NCBI GenBank assembly: GCA_032358255.1
Contig: JAULBX010025353.1
Coordinates: 1-62,751 of the forward strand
DNA length: 62,751 nt
Direction of reading: 5' to 3'
From: Heterotrichella gracilis
Lineage: Eukaryota > Sar > Xanthophyceae > Tribonematales > Xanthonemataceae
Shown one piece after another: positions 36,347-48,400 of this stretch (its first letter is position 1; every line of letters starts with the position of its first letter). The notes beneath the pieces were generated by a model. That model was not told the DNA's origin. It made no database searches and worked only from the letters and a program-made list of their open reading frames with translations. The translations under genes and the position numbers were made by a program.

Positions 36347-38190
36347 ACAGCAATGCGGCTTGAGTACTGAGTAAGTACCAGCGTTGAAACCATACTAGCA
36401 AGCCTGGGTATGCCTCACCCCAGTCCAAGAAGCAAGGCTTGTCTAACAGCGTTTCCAGTGTGGCGGATGGTGACCACTCAGTCGTGCCGCTTACTGCACT
36501 GCCATGCTACCTCCATACTTTGCATTTTCGCACTGCGACCAGAGCCTAGCCAAACGTGCCTCAAGTGTACAACTTCTAACTTCTCCCCATAAGGGGAATC
36601 AGTGTGGGTGTGATGGCCGCAAGATATATCTCTCACGGGTACGTCAGATTGGCTAGCATTTTTTGCAAACAGGTTATAATCGCAGCCGCGTCCACCTGGG
36701 TTTGTTGTAATAATGCCCATTTCAATGCTCGTTTCTTTAGTGTTTTTTGTTACGGTCCTGCTGCTGATGTACTTGCGGTCATTCCTCTCGTAGTGCAGCT
36801 AGTGATAACGCTGCAAGTACGCAGTACCCTTATTTGGGGTTTCTGTTGAATACCTTGGTGTTGGAGAGGGTATTGTGTTTTTTAGCTCCAGGAGTGACAG
36901 CAACATAAGCTGGCTAGGGCTCAAGTTGCTGATTAGACAGCTGATATGCACACAGATAGACACATATGTAATCCACAAAGGGCTGCAGCGCCATAGCCAT
37001 GCACACAGCCAGCCTACCACCGCCATCAGGTTTGCCACCTTCAGTGGTGGCGCACCGCCTAGAGCTTTCGCCGCCTCCAGGCGAGGGTAAGGTCGGGAAT
37101 TGAGAAGGGTGTCTTTACCCTAAGGAAGATTACGTGTGCACCTTGCACTACTTGCGCGTGTGGGTGCGCCAACCAATCATGGCTGCAAGGGCATTCTGCT
37201 GGCATTCTAGCTGAAAGCGCGCGCATGGCATGGCGTTGCCGATACATATGCGGGAGCAACAAACCTCTTGGAGGGGTTGGTTTTTGTAGACAGTGGTCAA
37301 TGGTTCCACTTGCAATATATGTGTGTGTGAGAGGGAGAGGCAAGCCGCTATTCATGGGTCGCGCTACACATGGGATTAGTAGCCCTTGTAGGGTTTTTTA
37401 CCAGGGCGTAGGGTTTTGGACCGGCTGGGGCAAATTTTGTGGCATATCGTACTCTATGGGGCATATGGGTGAGTCAACATGGTCTTACGGGCTATTTGTA
37501 TAGCAGCCTCAGAGAGCTTGTGTATGTGTATGTGCGGGTGGGAGGTGGCCGGTGGTAACGACCATGGTTAGGTGGGTGACTCGCCTCGTGAGGGGCGCGC
37601 CCGCACTGGAGTAACACAGCGCGGTGCGACGTACCACGTGGGTGGATAGATCCTACCGCTGAAGGTACGTGGGAGCATAAATATACGCTGGCATCCCGTT
37701 ACTACGCTTTTGTTTGTGTCGATTGCATATGCATGCATATTGGATGCATGCACCACTTTAGCCAAAACCCCAGACGCGCGCACGCTGCCTCTTAAATATT
37801 TCAGTTATGCATGGCAGTCTTTTGGCTGAGAATTTTGGGATGCTTTCCCCCGCGGTGTGACGGACTATATGGTGACAGTAGGGTCGGGGGTGGTATGCAT
37901 GCATGCACTGAGAGCGAACACCACCCACTCTAAACACGCTTGAGTCAACATACTCAAAGGTAGCACACGAAGCAGCGCAATACTCTTATCACCCCGGCGC
38001 ACTGGGGTTCAATCACACACTTCGGCTGAGTATTCCTCCCCATAAATACCCCACCCCACCCCCCCACCCCCCTACCCCCAATCATTGCTGCCTTTGCGCT
38101 TTGCTCAGGAGCAGTACCACGGCTCGTGCAGTCTGCTTGAATACGCCAGTGGACATAAGAACACATAAAAACCGCTTACAGGGGGCGAAG
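36347..38190. other. Intergenic, no gene recognised
   Basis: No protein with homology or splice support was found. The stretch contains several palindromic GCATGCAT blocks (about 37730-37750 and 37896-37908), a TAAATATA stretch near 37678, and a tRNA-like sequence at about 37960-38016. It should hold the promoter of the alpha-galactosidase gene. Confidence 0.45.
37960..38016 (+). other. tRNA-like sequence upstream of the alpha-galactosidase
   Basis: GGTAGCACACGAAGCAGCGC (A-box/D-arm-like) is followed after tRNA-like spacing by CTGGGGTTCAATCAC (B-box-like). No clean cloverleaf by eye. It lies about 175 bases before the alpha-galactosidase start codon. Confidence 0.35.
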
Positions 38191-41100
38191 ATGGCCGCCC
38201 CAGTCCATCCCCCACCCCCATGCCGCCACCAGCGGCTGCGCTTGTGGCTGGTGGTGGGGCTGTGGCTGGGGGGTTGTGCGCGGAAATGCGGGGGGATGCA
38301 CAATGGCGTGGGACTGACCCCGGCGATGGGGTGGAACAGCTGGAACTACTTCCGGTGGGGATCAAAACCCTTTACCCTACACCCTAAACCCTAAACATTT
38401 TTCATATGATAGTGTTCCCGACAATGGGGTGAACAGCTGGAACTACTTTTGGTGGGGATGAGACCCCAACATTAACCTTAACATCAAATTGTTAACATTT
38501 CCGTCGATTTCCAGGTGCATGCAGATACGACATATTTTTGGCGACTGCACATGGTCACCTGAAAACCCCTTGCAGTCGCCAAAAATGTGTTGCTTTTCCC
38601 TAGAATGTTTGCGATAACAACGCGTTGCGTGCAGCACACAAAATTTATACCGGCGCATATCTCGCAACCGCCTGTGATACAGGTCACCTTTGACATCTCC
38701 ATACCACAACCCTTGCCGAAACCCTGCTTGCTAATCTGGCTGTATTGCTGGAATGCATGTAAATAGCTAGCTAGGGTGCTCACCACTGTATGCACCACCA
38801 TGACTGATCATGGGTTCTCATCCCATGTGGGAATTTTGTGGGGATTTGTGGGGATTTTGTTGGGAAAACTGCGCCATGGCCCCCACACCTCGTGACCACC
38901 CAGACAATGTTACATCCTTAAAGATTTAATTTTCATCCCATGTGGAATCCTACATACCCATAAGGAACACCCAAAACCCTAAGCATTGGTTCCCTCCTGT
39001 GGCAGGTGTGAAATTAACGAGACCATCGTGCGGGGGGTGGCAGATGCGATTGCAAATTCGGGGCTGCGGGCGGCGGGGTACAAATATGTGGTCATAGGTA
39101 CGATAACGCGGTTCCACCCTAGGGTATTGATAGAGTTCTGCCCGCTCCATACAGCAGTCAAAGGATCTGTGGGCAAGTGTGCACGGATATTGTGTCAATG
39201 GGGGCATGTTTTGCTTGCAGCAAAGTCTATGAGACGGAGCGGTGGTGCTCTGATGATCACAGCAAGAATGGATTAATCAGTTGATCTTGGGTGATTAATT
39301 GTTTGGCAAGACGATGTCTGCTTTACTATTCAGGCAGGAATAACCCTAGCATGCACCATACCAGAAGCGTGCCGGGATCTGAATGCTACCCCACTATAAC
39401 CCTACACAAACCTTGACGCCCACCCTGCCATACAATACCCTACCAAAACCCTGGCATGCACCTACCCAAACCCCATGCGCACTTTAGTAAACCCAACAGC
39501 AGCCCTGGTGCGCCCTCTGCCATACCCTATATCAAACCCTACCACATTCCCACTGGTCACCTGCCACAACCCTATCAAGAAATCCCCTACCCAAACCGTA
39601 CTGATTTCCCGCTCGTCCTCTACAGATGACTGCTGGATGGAATCCAGGGCACCCTCCGGAAAAATCATCCCATTTCCTGACAAATTTCCCTCAGGCATGA
39701 AAGCGCTTGGGGATTACGTGCACTCTCGGGGACTGCTTTTTGGGATCTACAGCTGCGCGGGGCTGCACACATGCGAGGGGTACCCTGGCAGCAAGGGTTA
39801 CGAGGCCCTGGTGCGTTGATACCCTAATGCACAACTTTGAGCATGATACCTTATAACAAAATTGTAGGCTAGAGCCTGGAGTAGGGTGCACAATGTAATT
39901 ACCCGGCTGTAATCAATGTGAGGCTGTGCGTGGGGAATACTCCTCTTGCAGAGTTTCTCGTGCAAAGCCCTGGCCTAGCGCATATATCACCGTGGGGGGG
40001 TGGGGGTGGACCCTTGCCTAGTGTGCCAGAACCCTTGCTTAGGGTATACTCTGCCTGCAAATTCCGCACTCCCTCCACAACCAAAAGGAAGAATTGAACC
40101 AGCATTATAACATTAACTATAATAAGAAACGTTTTGGGTAAAGAAAAAAACAAGACATATGTTTCGCCCCTTGTCGCAGGATGCCGCCACCTACGCAGAG
40201 TGGGGCGTTGATTTCCTCAAGTACGACTACTGCGGCATGGATGGGGTGAAGGAGACAGTGCGGGCGGGTTATGAGCGAATGCGAGACGCAATGAATGCAA
40301 CAGGGAGGCCCATGTTGCTTTCTGCCTGCAGCTGGGGGTGGGGGGAGCCGCATTTGTGGGGGGGCGAGGTGAGGGGCCTAAAACCCTAAATGGTAACCAA
40401 TGAATCCTTGTGGATGCAAACGCTAGTGGAGCACATATGCATGGCGTGCTGCCAGGGTGCAACCCTGGCATGTTGTTATGTCAAGGAATGAGAAGAGGAC
40501 TGCTCAAGGAGTACACTGCGTGATGAGCCCATACCCCCCCCACCTGCCTCCCACACAATCCGCCCCTGCAGCCCCCTACCCCTTCTTCACAGGTGGCCCA
40601 CCAGTGGCGGACAGGTGTGGACGTGTTTGCCTCATGGGATACCAAGCAGCATGATGACCTGGCTCTTCCTGGTTTCCTGCAATCCATCCTCACCGCCATC
40701 AACAACCAGGAGGCATACCACCCGTATGCAAAACCGGGTGCGCACCAGAAGCCCAAAACCCAGGACTCTGAAAATGCGACATTCTGAACCCCACAAATCA
40801 TGTAGCAGAACGACCTTGCCCACTTAGGGTCCTGCAGTCACTTTCCAACCCACCAACAATGAGGAAGCATGCCATCAGGGAGAATGCTTTGATTACGAAC
40901 ATTCCTGAGTTATACCCCTGATACAAGCTACCCCGCCTCCCTACCTGCAATTATTATACATTCCACAATGCGCCACAAATCCCCAACCCCATCTGCAATG
41001 CCAACTCAACCTGCAATTTCACCCCCCCCCCCTGCAGGTGCCTTCAATGACCCCGACATGCTGGTGGTGGGCCTGGACGGGATGTACCCCTACGGCATTG

Positions 41101-44100
41101 TGGACACGTGCCCCAAGCACGTGATTGGATGCTCCAAGGGGGAGTACATCTCGAGGGAGAGGTGGGGAAAGGTGGGTGCACGTTTGAAGATAGGGGTGCG
41201 GGTTGGAACACACGTGCACAAGGGGAGGGGACACTGCACAAAAGAGCACAGGGCCATCGCAATCGCCATTGCGGTATGCCCCCCCTACGGCATTGTTGAG
41301 ATGTGCCCCGATGTGATCTGGTGCACCAAGGGGGAGTACATCTTGCGGGAGAGGTGGGGCAAGGTGGGTGCGCATGGTGTAAAGGTGGGGGTCGGGGGGG
41401 AACACACATGCACACAGGGAGGGGACACTGCACAAAAGTGCACAGTGCCATCGCAATTGCAATTGCGGTATGGTCCCCTACGGGGTTGTGGAAAGTGCAT
41501 CAAGCACGTGATCGGGTGCATAAAGGGGGAGTACATCTCGCGGGAGAGGTGGGGCAAGGTGGGTGCGCATGATGTGGGGTGGGGTAGGGGGGTGCTGCAC
41601 AAGCTGTGGCCATTTCCTGTGTGGGCTCACCAAACAAAGTCCTTGTTTTGTGAACTTACTGCTTGTGAAATGACTACTTATTGTATGATGCACCCCACCA
41701 AACATCTTCAGAATTTTGCCGTAAGCTATTTCTTCTATCAAGTGTGACGAAGCTCACTCTACCCCCCCGTCCCCCACTGGCTGCAGGTTGGTGGCCTGAC
41801 CCACACGGAGCAAAGGGCACATTTCTCGCTGTGGTGCATCGCCTCCGCCCCCCTGATGCTGGGGAATGACCCGAGGAATATGTCCCCCGCCACCCTGCGC
41901 ATTCTTTTGGCCCCTGAGCTCATCGCTATCAACCAGGACCCCCTGGGGCGCCAGGGCAAGCGGGTGGGGCCCTAAACCCTAAACCCTAAACCCTAATCCT
42001 AATCTGCGCCAGTGCCGAAGTGAATTGAGAGAAATGTGCACCGCTTTGATGTGAGTATTGGCAAGAATCAGAATCACAATGAAGGATGAGAGTCAGCCGC
42101 GAGTATTGGCAGGGATGCTCATCCCATAAATTATAGATGTTTATACCCCTAGTATTGGCATAGGCTGCATGCATTTGCCCCCCTTCCACCCGCAAATCAC
42201 ATATCCCCGTTGCGCCGCAGGTGGCCAAATCAGGAGACAGCGAAATCTGGGTCAAGCCCCTGCAATCCGGCAAATTTGCGGTGCTCCTGCTGAATTTGGG
42301 CCCCACCGCCACCCAGATCCAGCTCACATTCCAAGAGGATTTGCCGGAGGCCCACCGCCAATGGGCCCAAAATGTGCCCCCCAGCAAAAATGCCTGCATT
42401 GACAAGGAGAAGGGGTGCCCCGGGTGGGCCAGCAGCGGGGAGTGTGAGAAAAACCCTGGTAAGGGTTTCGGCCTGAGGGGTTTTGTGCGAGAAGATTTTT
42501 GGGATTGGTGGGAGGGGTTGTGCATGATGTGTGTGGCAACGGCTGTCTTCTTGCTTGTGAAGAATAGGGTGCACTAGTGTTTGGTCAGGGGTCTGAATCA
42601 ATCAGTTTTGTATTGGTTAGGGTTTGTTTAAAAAGTATATGAGCGCACAGGGGGTTATCAGAAAGTAGCACAAAGAGGAGGCACCAGCTGCTAGTTGTCC
42701 GGTACATTCCAGGGTTTAGGGTTTGGACCGTCGTCTTGTCACAGGGTGTTACACGTAACGCTAAGAACTTGTGTAGTGCCCCATGTGCCACAAACCCTCA
42801 AGGTCCAGCCGACCACCACCCACAAACCAAGTCTACGCATGCATGCGTTGGTACCCAACGGCAAGGGTAATAAGATGATAATAGTCCTATTAGTATCGTA
42901 TTACCCTTGCCAAGGGGATGGATGCCACCTGCCAGTCACAATCACCACCCGCGCGCACTCATCAAGGGGTGAATCGAAAGTGATCCGTGATTTGTGTTTT
43001 ACACCCCTTGCCCTCATGCCATCGACCTCCTCAATATCCTCCCCCTTTTGCCCCCCAGGTTACATGCTTGCCACGTGCCGATCAAGCTGCCCCAAGGGAT
43101 GCCCCACCCCGCCAGAACCACCGGGGCCTAAATCAACCGCAATGGTGAGGGCCCCTCATTTTTTTACTCTACAGCAACCCCCTGAATTGGAACCCAGCAA
43201 AAGCGCCTGGACCACCTTGTTGCTGTTCTCATCTTGTTGCTCCCCTGGCCTGCGCTTTTTAATTATCTCATTAGTGCACTAGCAGACAAACCAAACTCAT
43301 GGGCCGCTGTAAAAAAAGTCTAACCTACAGCGCAACAGGTGCAAATGCAGTTCTTGGCTGTACCCGGCATCCTTCACCCCTTCCAAACCCTGCCCCCCTT
43401 ACCCCACCCTTACCCCTCCCATACCCTTCCTTCCCCCTCTCCCCTTGCCTTTCAGGTGCGAGATGCGTGGGAGGGAGAGGAATTGGGCCCCCACACAGGG
43501 GGGTATTTGGCCAGATTTGTCGAGCCCCACGAAGCCAGGGTCCTAATCCTCCATTTCATGGGCTATGCTGAGGCATCTCAGGTGGCAAGCACTACAGGAA
43601 GGTAAATGTTCCCCACATGCAAATCATTTGATCAAATACCATGGCATGAGATAAACTGTGCCAAGGCCTGTTTGATCGACGTGTGGATCAACACCCTCCT
43701 CTTATGGCGGTTGGCACCGCTGCAGGAAACCCTAGGAGAAACCCTACAACAGCCTAAAGCAAACCCTGCAACACCCTTCTCTGGGGCGGCAAAGAAAACC
43801 CTACAACACTCTTCTGTAGTAGGCAGAAAACCCCACAAACCCCTCTCTCCACCCCCCACAGGCCGCTCACCCTCCCTCGCCGATCCGCCGCCGATGTAAC
43901 ACCCAGTAATGATGATCACTCGACTGCCAGCCACCACCTGGCAGTCTCACAAGGGGCGTTGACGTTGCTGAGCTGGCATGCGGTGGGGATTTTGGCGGCC
44001 AATGGGGCGGTGCTGGTGGTGGTGGGGTGTGGGGTGTGGCGGGCATATGTTGGGGCGAGGGGGCGGAGGGGTGGGGGGGCAGGGGCGATGGGGGTGCGGG

Positions 44101-44138
44101 GGGGGGTACGGCGGCCTGGTGGAAAGGGGTGGCATTGA
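38191..44138 (+). CDS. Alpha-galactosidase (GH27) with inserted ShKT-type module
   Basis: Eleven exons give 610 residues with perfect phase: 38191-38354, 39006-39097, 39626-39810, 40180-40368, 40593-40737, 41038-41171, 41787-41963, 42221-42458, 43059-43144, 43456-43601, 43862-44138. A signal peptide ([16 protein letters not shown]) precedes the GH27 start [12 protein letters not shown]. The catalytic nucleophile Asp lies in FLKYDYC. The acid/base Asp lies in the AFNDPDML region or just downstream, and DDCW, SWGWGEP and [13 protein letters not shown] are all present. The enzyme should hydrolyse terminal alpha-galactosides outside the cytosol (galactolipid or polysaccharide turnover). A six-cysteine module ([29 protein letters not shown]) interrupts the C-terminal beta-sandwich between LPEAHRQW and [11 protein letters not shown]. 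The last exon adds a hydrophobic stretch ([19 protein letters not shown]) and a basic Gly-rich tail, consistent with a membrane anchor. Confidence 0.95.
38413..38460 (+). repeat. Echo of alpha-galactosidase exon 1 end
   Basis: Repeats the CCCGACAATGGGGTG.AACAGCTGGAACTACTT..GGTGGGGAT block of the exon 1 end, including the donor, about 70 bases downstream. The intervening sequence is ACCCTAAACCCTAAAC. Confidence 0.92.
38535..38585. repeat. 15-bp perfect inverted repeat (hairpin)
   Basis: TTTTTGGCGACTGCA at 38535-38549 is followed after 21 bases by its exact reverse complement at 38571-38585, in intron 1 of the alpha-galactosidase. Pairing may extend weakly outward (ACA/TGT). It is compatible with a small foldback element or a structured intron RNA. 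Confidence 0.9.
38730..38775 (+). repeat. Dispersed element end, copy in alpha-galactosidase intron
   Basis: GCTAATCTGGCTGTATTGCTGGAATGCATGTA followed by a TAGCTAGCTAG tail. It matches 50276-50318 (tail AACTAACTAAC) and the reverse complement of the 39-bp units at 34749-34905. Conserved core plus a variable short-repeat tail suggests the 3' end of a small mobile element. Confidence 0.7.
41086..41600 (+). repeat. Three tandem copies of alpha-galactosidase exon 6 end plus intron
   Basis: The last ~86 bases of exon 6 ([20 protein letters not shown] then SRERWGK) with donor and ~105 intron bases are repeated with a period of about 194. The real exon part ends at 41171. Copies lie at about 41279-41364 and 41470-41561. 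The first copy stays open and encodes a recognisable variant. The second is degraded at its start but ends in [17 protein letters not shown]. Confidence 0.93.
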
Positions 44139-45447
44139 GGAGGAGCTTCGAGGGAGCAGAGAAGGGGTGGGGCGGTGAGGTGGAATAACAACAAATCATT
44201 TGATTTTTGGAGCTGGTTTCAAATTTGAGTCAGGACTTTTCCCCCCTCACGGTGTACCAATATATTTATGCAACCTGTCCACAAGTGAGCGAGGGTTTGT
44301 GGGCAATGGGTGTAGGGTTTTGTAGGGTTTCCATGCCGCACAATCTGGCCAAATTGTGCCGTGCATGGCGTTTGCCTTCTCGCTGTGCACAAAGATTCCG
44401 ATGGCCCATTGCAAAGGGGCGTGACGAATCACTGACGCCCCACCATGCGTCAGGCTGACGCTGTGGCTGGGAACGCACGAGGGAACCCTACTACTTGTCG
44501 TTGGGGCACGCGTCGATACCGTCACCGCGGCCGCAACCACAATGACCCAGCTGTGCACATGCCATCAGGTTGACATGTACTAGTTAACCAGCTAACTGCG
44601 ACACCCGCCACAACAGTGCTATCGCAGGAGCGTCCCTATATAGGAGACCTCGCAACACCCAGGGGGCTCGGCAGAGCGAGGTAAGCAGTCGCAACCTTCG
44701 CGAAACCTTCTCAGAAACGGGGACCGCACACGACCCCATGCCGACGTAGCCGACGTCGACGCGGTGTAGTAGTGGTGTCATATAAGGAATAGTGGGAGTT
44801 AGAGTCGATCAAAATTGCTCCAACGAGACTGTGGGGATGGCAGAGAGTGTATTCGCGTGTTACAAGCGCTGCACTTGCGCGATGGGTGATGCGTGTGTCG
44901 ACAAAGCAAACACAGAAATCGCTTTACGCCTGACAGCGCGCCATGGAGGGTGCTGCTGCTCTTTTGAAGCACCGCTTGGTTGCATTCCACCGCGCGCGCG
45001 CCACAGCGTGCGCATATATATATATAGTGCTCGCCAGTGCCAGCACCCTGCAAGCTTGCGGGGCTGCGCATGCGCTGCTGTCCTTGTGTGCAAACCGCAG
45101 CCCATGGGCACAGTTTGCAAGTCCGTGCGCAGTGCGCACTTCAGGTTAGCACAAAGTGTGCCTGGCGTGTGTGACGCGCGTGCCATATGGACGGGCCCAC
45201 AGGTTCGTTGTGCGCTGCCTCTACCCTACATTCTAAACCCTAAACTGTGTACAGGTCGTTATGCAGCCTGAAACCTACGCCCTAAGCTGCCTATACTATA
45301 GGCTATTGGCAATAGCCTGTACCACAGGGTCCTTTGTGTTGCCTCCACCCTGAAGCCTAACCCTTAAACCCTAATCTGCCTACAGGACATTTGTGCCAGC
45401 TGGCCTGCAGAGGTGACGTCAGCAACACTAGCAACACCTGCAGCACC
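44139..45447. other. Intergenic, no gene recognised
   Basis: No supported gene. A run of TA dinucleotides, CATATATATATATATAG, lies at 45012-45028, about 420 bases before the start of the next gene. AAACCCTAAA-type sequence lies at 45233-45246 and 45358-45372. The first ~80 bases likely contain the 3' UTR of the alpha-galactosidase gene. Confidence 0.4.
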
Positions 45448-48400
45448 ATGGCAGCCATGCGCGTTGCGGTGCTGGTGCTCGCCGCCGTGGGTTTGGCACA
45501 GGCAGCGCCTTCACTGGTGCGACCCTGCACAGCCCTCACGTCATGAGCAAGGCCCTTAGGGTTTAGGGTCTGAGATTTCTGTGCGTGCGGACACTGCCTT
45601 GCCATGCAGCGGCATGTGCAGTGACCACTTTTCCAGGCTTTCAGGGTCTAAACCAAAATGTTGGCATGCAGAAGCCCCCTCGCCCACCACCATCCCCCCG
45701 CCCACCATCGCCACCCCCCCGCCCACCACCACCACCCCCCAGCCCACCCCCACCCGCATACCTCAAGCTGAGTCAGGTGCCCACCACACCCACCGCTGAC
45801 GGCAAGGTGCACATCATCAGCAGGTATGCTGCTACTAGATAAAGTAAACAAGTAAAATTCTAGACATACATTATCAGCAGATATGCTGCTACAGGCTTGA
45901 AAATGTTATGACTGTAAGCATTCACAAACAGGAAAGCAAGACCACGCAGGGAACTAACAAATATGATAACGACAGTTCCAGCATGTATGAGCACGCCCAC
46001 AAACCTCCATACCCTATAGGGTTATAACCCCAACCACGGTGCAGGTACGACCAGTGGTTTGCCAATGGCATCCAGTCCCTCAACCCCTTCCTCAATGCCA
46101 CTGACCTGGCGGGGGCACCCATGGGTGACACATGTGACACCAAGGCGCCATATGACTGGTGTGCAAGCACCCCCTCCATCTTCTCAGGTGAGATGGAAAC
46201 CCTGCGCCCCAAACCCTAAACCCTAAACCTTTGTACGACCGGTGTGCTACCACCCCCTCCATCTACTCGGGTGTAATGGGAACATTGCATCCTAAACCCT
46301 AAACCAAGTATCCTAAACCTACACCCTAATCTTCGACAGCTTATAAATGATGTGCAAACGTGCCTGCCCCATCTACTCGGGTGTGATGGAAACCCTGCGC
46401 CCAAAACCCTAAACCCAGGAACCATGCAAATGGTGCATAACCACCCTTCCACCCAGCACGATGGAAACCCTACCGCCAACCCCTAACCCCAGACACCATA
46501 GGAATGGTAGGCAAGCGCGCCTGCCAATTTTACTCCAATAGGATGGAAACCCTTCACCGCAAGGTAGGGTTCACGCATCAAATCCCTAAAACCTAAACTC
46601 CGATGAGGTGCGATTGTGCATGGGACCGGGCCCCAACCAGGCTGTGGCAAGCTGTGGCTATAACTCACATAGTGCGTGTGGCTTTGTGCAGGCTTGGACA
46701 TCTACAGCGTTGACCCTGTCGATGGCGTGCTGTCCATGGTCGGCATCACCGATCGCGGCCCTAACCAGGTAGGTTTTAGGGTTCAAGATTTTGGGTTTAT
46801 GGTGTCAGAAGTTACAGTGCTGTGGAGATATTCTCCTCCTCACCTAATCCTACCTCTTTACAATCTCATTCCGTTACTTGCCAGTGCACCCGCCACTTTG
46901 GACTACAATCCTTCTCATTTGGTTTGGGTTCCAAGGCAACATCCCCATAGCGTTTGCGCATTGCATGGCTGGCATGTCATGGCAGCCTCTGCAAGCCATC
47001 GCAAGGCACACAAAGACTGAGACTGGCACAACCAACACCCTCAATTGGAGCTTTGCATTGGAATCTTGGAGCACCTCATCTGGAGAACCTCACCTTGACA
47101 ACCGCACCTCAGGAATCTCGTCGGCATATGCGGAGTTATGGAACATCTAATATATCTATGTATTGCAGGGTTGCGGTGACGTAAATGACAACCTTGGCAA
47201 GCCAGGATGGCCCACCAAGGCCGAGTTCAACCTGTCGGCTGAGGGACTGGCATCAGGTAGGGTTTAAGTTTAAGGTTTAGGGTTAAGCTGAAATCCGGTT
47301 ACAATGTGTCCGCTAACAAGGCTGGCAGGAGGTAGGGAGGAGTCATTTGGTGGACCCGATTGGTGCATTCAGCAGCAAAACATCTGCTAAACAGAGTATG
47401 TACACCTCGGTCAGTGTCTTTCAAGGAAGTACCTCAACAATAACATACCCTCTCCATTTATGCACGTGTGCAGGCACTAGCTGCGCAGATTCAACTTCAT
47501 TTGCCTCAGCAATGGCTTGACTATTGATTGATAAATCATTATTCATCGTAAAGTACTTAATTATTGTTGGTTTCCTGGTTTCAGGCAGCAACGGCTTCCC
47601 GTTGCCCCGTTTTGCCCCTGCCATCTCTCAGCTTAAGGTAGACCTCAACTTCAACAAGGTCCGCGCAGGTAAAAAAAGAAAGGAGAACAGAAATTACAAA
47701 AAATACCACATAGGTGAAATGAATAAACAACGTTGGTACCATGCAGCCTGGTCTTGAACTGGGCCTCGATTTGCCCCTGCTATCTCCCAAGGCGCCAGGT
47801 CTTGATGTTGACACCGACCTCAACAATAACGAGGTCCTCGCAGGTGGATGGAGAAGGGAGCGATACGGGTGAATATGTAATACAGTGGGAAATTCATAGA
47901 CCAGTGAACCACCTGCATCCAATGTCTTTGTATGTTGCTGAGCCTCAGGGCTATTTGTCCATCACTGCGATAGATTGAAAGGCAAAAGGGAGAAAATCTA
48001 CTCAATATTTATAACGCTGGCCAACCCTTTTCTAGCAGTGATTGCCAGAAAACGAAGAAGAACAGTGGTTGTCAGTGGTGACATTTAGTGACATTGCCAA
48101 TGCCACCTGGCAACTTGTACACACCAATATACAGCAGTGCAGCATTGGCACCGCACATCTAAATGCACTTCTCCTGCATGCAGAGAAATCGTGCCCCCTC
48201 AAGGGGTCCAATGGCAAGCCCATCACAGGCCTGCCCAACGTTGCCACCCCCTTTGGCTACAGCACCACCGACCCATTTGATGCCCCAGCCTACGGCAACG
48301 CCTGCAGGGCGCCGTACATTGGCTACAGCGTTGATGGTACGTCTATCCAGAAACCCTGGAGGTTGACCATTGAACCCTAAACCCTACAGTAGGGTGGTCC

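Noticed and set aside
40968..41747. 259-codon open frame on the plus strand
   Set aside because: It is the alpha-galactosidase exon at 41038-41171 read through into the tandem echoes. The length is produced by repetition of the exon end, not by a separate gene.
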